This document shows positions 13,816-15,064 of a stretch of 15,064 nt of DNA, in pieces. The position numbers and the translations under genes are program-made. Within the stretch, counting starts at the first letter, position 1. Every line of letters begins with the position of its first letter. This DNA comes from Candidatus Krumholzibacteriia bacterium (GTDB lineage Bacteria > Krumholzibacteriota > Krumholzibacteriia > LZORAL124-64-63), in assembly GCA_030632925.1 (NCBI GenBank), contig DAOVTU010000014.1:1-15064 (forward strand), written 5' to 3'. Under the pieces are notes generated by a model that saw nothing but the letters and a program-made list of their open reading frames with translations, was not told the origin of the DNA and searched no databases.

Positions 13816-15064
13816 TTACCGTGTCTGGTGCCGCGCCAATTCAATCAGCAACTGCGCCGCCAATTCAGCCTTGGGCTGCGATTCGCTCGCCCAGATCATA
13901 CCACCTGAAGCCAGCAGTTGAACCCTGTGATTTTCTGCGCCAAAGCCCGAGCCCTCTTCGGTCGGGTTGTTGGCCACCACATAGTCCATGCCCTTGGCCT
14001 TCAATTTTCCCAGCGCCCGGGCTTGCACGTCTTCGGTTTCGAGGGCAAAGCCCACCACTTTCAGGCCTTCGGGGCGGTGATCCGGCACCACTTCGGCCAG
14101 GATGTCGGGATTGCGGGCCATGTCCAGTTGCCAGTCCTTCCCCAGATCTTCTTTTTTCAATTTCCCCGCCGCCGGATGGGCCGGCGTGAAGTCCGCCACG
14201 GCAGCCGACATGATCAGCCACTGCGCCCCAGCTTTCAGTCCACTGCCCACGGCAGTGGCCATGTCCTGACCAGATTGCACCGAGACAAAGGCCTGCAGCC
14301 CCCGCGGCGGGGTCAAATCCACCGGGCCGCTGATCAACGTCACTGATGCTCCCTGGGCAACCGCCTCTGCGGCCAGGGAATACCCCATGGTGCCGGAAGA
14401 CCGATTGGCCACATAACGCACCGGGTCGATGGCCTCGTGGGTCGGGCCGGCGGTGATCAGCACCCTTTGGCCGGCCCAGAAAGAGGGTGTTTCGTTGGCC
14501 TCAGCTGCGGGGCGTGGCTCCAGGCCCGCCACCAAATCCTTGATGGCCGCCAGGATCTCCTCCGGCTCAATCATCCGGCCTTCATCCACCGTGCCACAGG
14601 CCAAAAAACCCGAGCCCGGTCCCACCAGATGCACGCCCCGCTCACGCAGGGTCGCCACGTTGGCCTGGGTTGCCGGATGCCGCCACATGTTGTCGTTCAT
14701 CGCCGGGGCCATCAGCACAGGACCGGGTTGGGCCAGCAACAGCGTCGAAACGATTTCATCGGCTATGCCATGAGCGGCCTTGGCCAGGGTATTGGCCGTC
14801 GCTGGAGCCACGACCGTCAGGTCAGACCAGCGCGCGTATTCGATGTGGTCCAGGGCGTCACTCTGGCCTTCTCCCCACAGGTCGGTCGCTACGGGATGTC
14901 CGGACAGGACCTGAAAAGTCAGGGGAGAAACAAAGCGGGTCGCAGCCTCGGTCATGGCCACTTTCACGGAAAAACCCGCCTGCACCAGCAGGCGGGTCAA
15001 AAAGCAACTTTTGTAGGCGGCGATACCACCGGTGACCATCAGCAGGATCCGGACTTGAGAAGCG
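13816..15064 (-). CDS. coaBC: CoaBC, phosphopantothenoylcysteine decarboxylase/synthetase (5' end outside window)
   Basis: This bifunctional coenzyme A enzyme joins cysteine to 4'-phosphopantothenate (CoaB) and decarboxylates the product with FMN (CoaC). Numbering from the internal ATG 15039, the CoaC half has catalytic H65 (HIEYARWSDLTVVAPATAN), PAMNDNMW with N115, and C148 in GFLACGTVDEGRM. The CoaB half (from about 190) has VLITAGPTHEAIDPVRYVAN, NRSSGTMGYSLA, AAVADF and KLKKE. The frame continues upstream of that ATG as ASQVRILL to the right edge, which fits the usual strand before VTGGIAAYKS. Compared with E. coli Dfp (His75, Asn125, Cys158) about ten residues precede this ATG, so the true start should lie only a few codons outside the window. 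It heads the coaBC, uracil-DNA glycosylase and response-regulator set. Confidence 0.95.
   Translation of the reverse strand, partial: ASQVRILLMVTGGIAAYKSCFLTRLLVQAGFSVKVAMTEAATRFVSPLTFQVLSGHPVATDLWGEGQSDALDHIEYARWSDLTVVAPATANTLAKAAHGIADEIVSTLLLAQPGPVLMAPAMNDNMWRHPATQANVATLRERGVHLVGPGSGFLACGTVDEGRMIEPEEILAAIKDLVAGLEPRPAAEANETPSFWAGQRVLITAGPTHEAIDPVRYVANRSSGTMGYSLAAEAVAQGASVTLISGPVDLTPPRGLQAFVSVQSGQDMATAVGSGLKAGAQWLIMSAAVADFTPAHPAAGKLKKEDLGKDWQLDMARNPDILAEVVPDHRPEGLKVVGFALETEDVQARALGKLKAKGMDYVVANNPTEEGSGFGAENHRVQLLASGGMIWASESQPKAELAAQLLIELARHQTR

Noticed and set aside
11798..14189. Two long plus-strand open frames (453 and 454 codons) opposite the response regulator, uracil-DNA glycosylase and coaBC
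   Set aside because: Both lie antisense to well-recognised genes, have no recognisable motifs, and show biased His/Gly/Arg content typical of GC-rich shadow frames.

Overview
The window is GC-rich, densely coding DNA from a diderm (Gram-negative-type) bacterium. The diderm assignment rests on a complete MlaE-MlaF-MlaD lipid-transport cassette and an AsmA-like membrane-anchored protein. A FIS-type response regulator of the sigma-54 activator class, a long DnaB, a family-4 uracil-DNA glycosylase and CoaBC complete a mostly housekeeping set. I see no phage, insertion sequence, CRISPR, tRNA or rRNA. I cannot name the phylum; a poorly cultured lineage is possible, but that is inference.

Layout, left to right. 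On the minus strand: an AsmA-like protein (cut by the left edge), a ferritin-like diiron protein with its own intrinsic terminator, then MlaD, MlaF and MlaE, an MBL-fold hydrolase and DnaB. Transcription of this block runs from DnaB leftwards. A 327-base gap upstream of dnaB carries a cluster of DnaA-box-like sequences. On the plus strand there follow a SAM-dependent methyltransferase and a divergent SLC13/DASS-type transporter. The remainder is minus strand again: CoaBC (cut by the right edge), uracil-DNA glycosylase and the response regulator form a close set. After a 425-base gap comes a small gene for a probable phosphorylation-dead receiver protein.

Two places stand out. First, the dnaB/methyltransferase gap has two perfect DnaA boxes, one box at 8/9, and several weaker ones on one strand at near-helical spacing, so it may be a replication origin or a DnaA-controlled promoter. 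Second, the gap downstream of the response regulator holds a sigma-54-like -24/-12 element with three copies of a GCAACA-ACCA-TGTTGC inverted repeat about 120-225 bases upstream. This is the expected layout for enhancer control of the pseudo-receiver gene. The neighbouring activator, however, has ASFPGA in place of the usual GAFTGA loop, so whether it works through sigma-54 is open.
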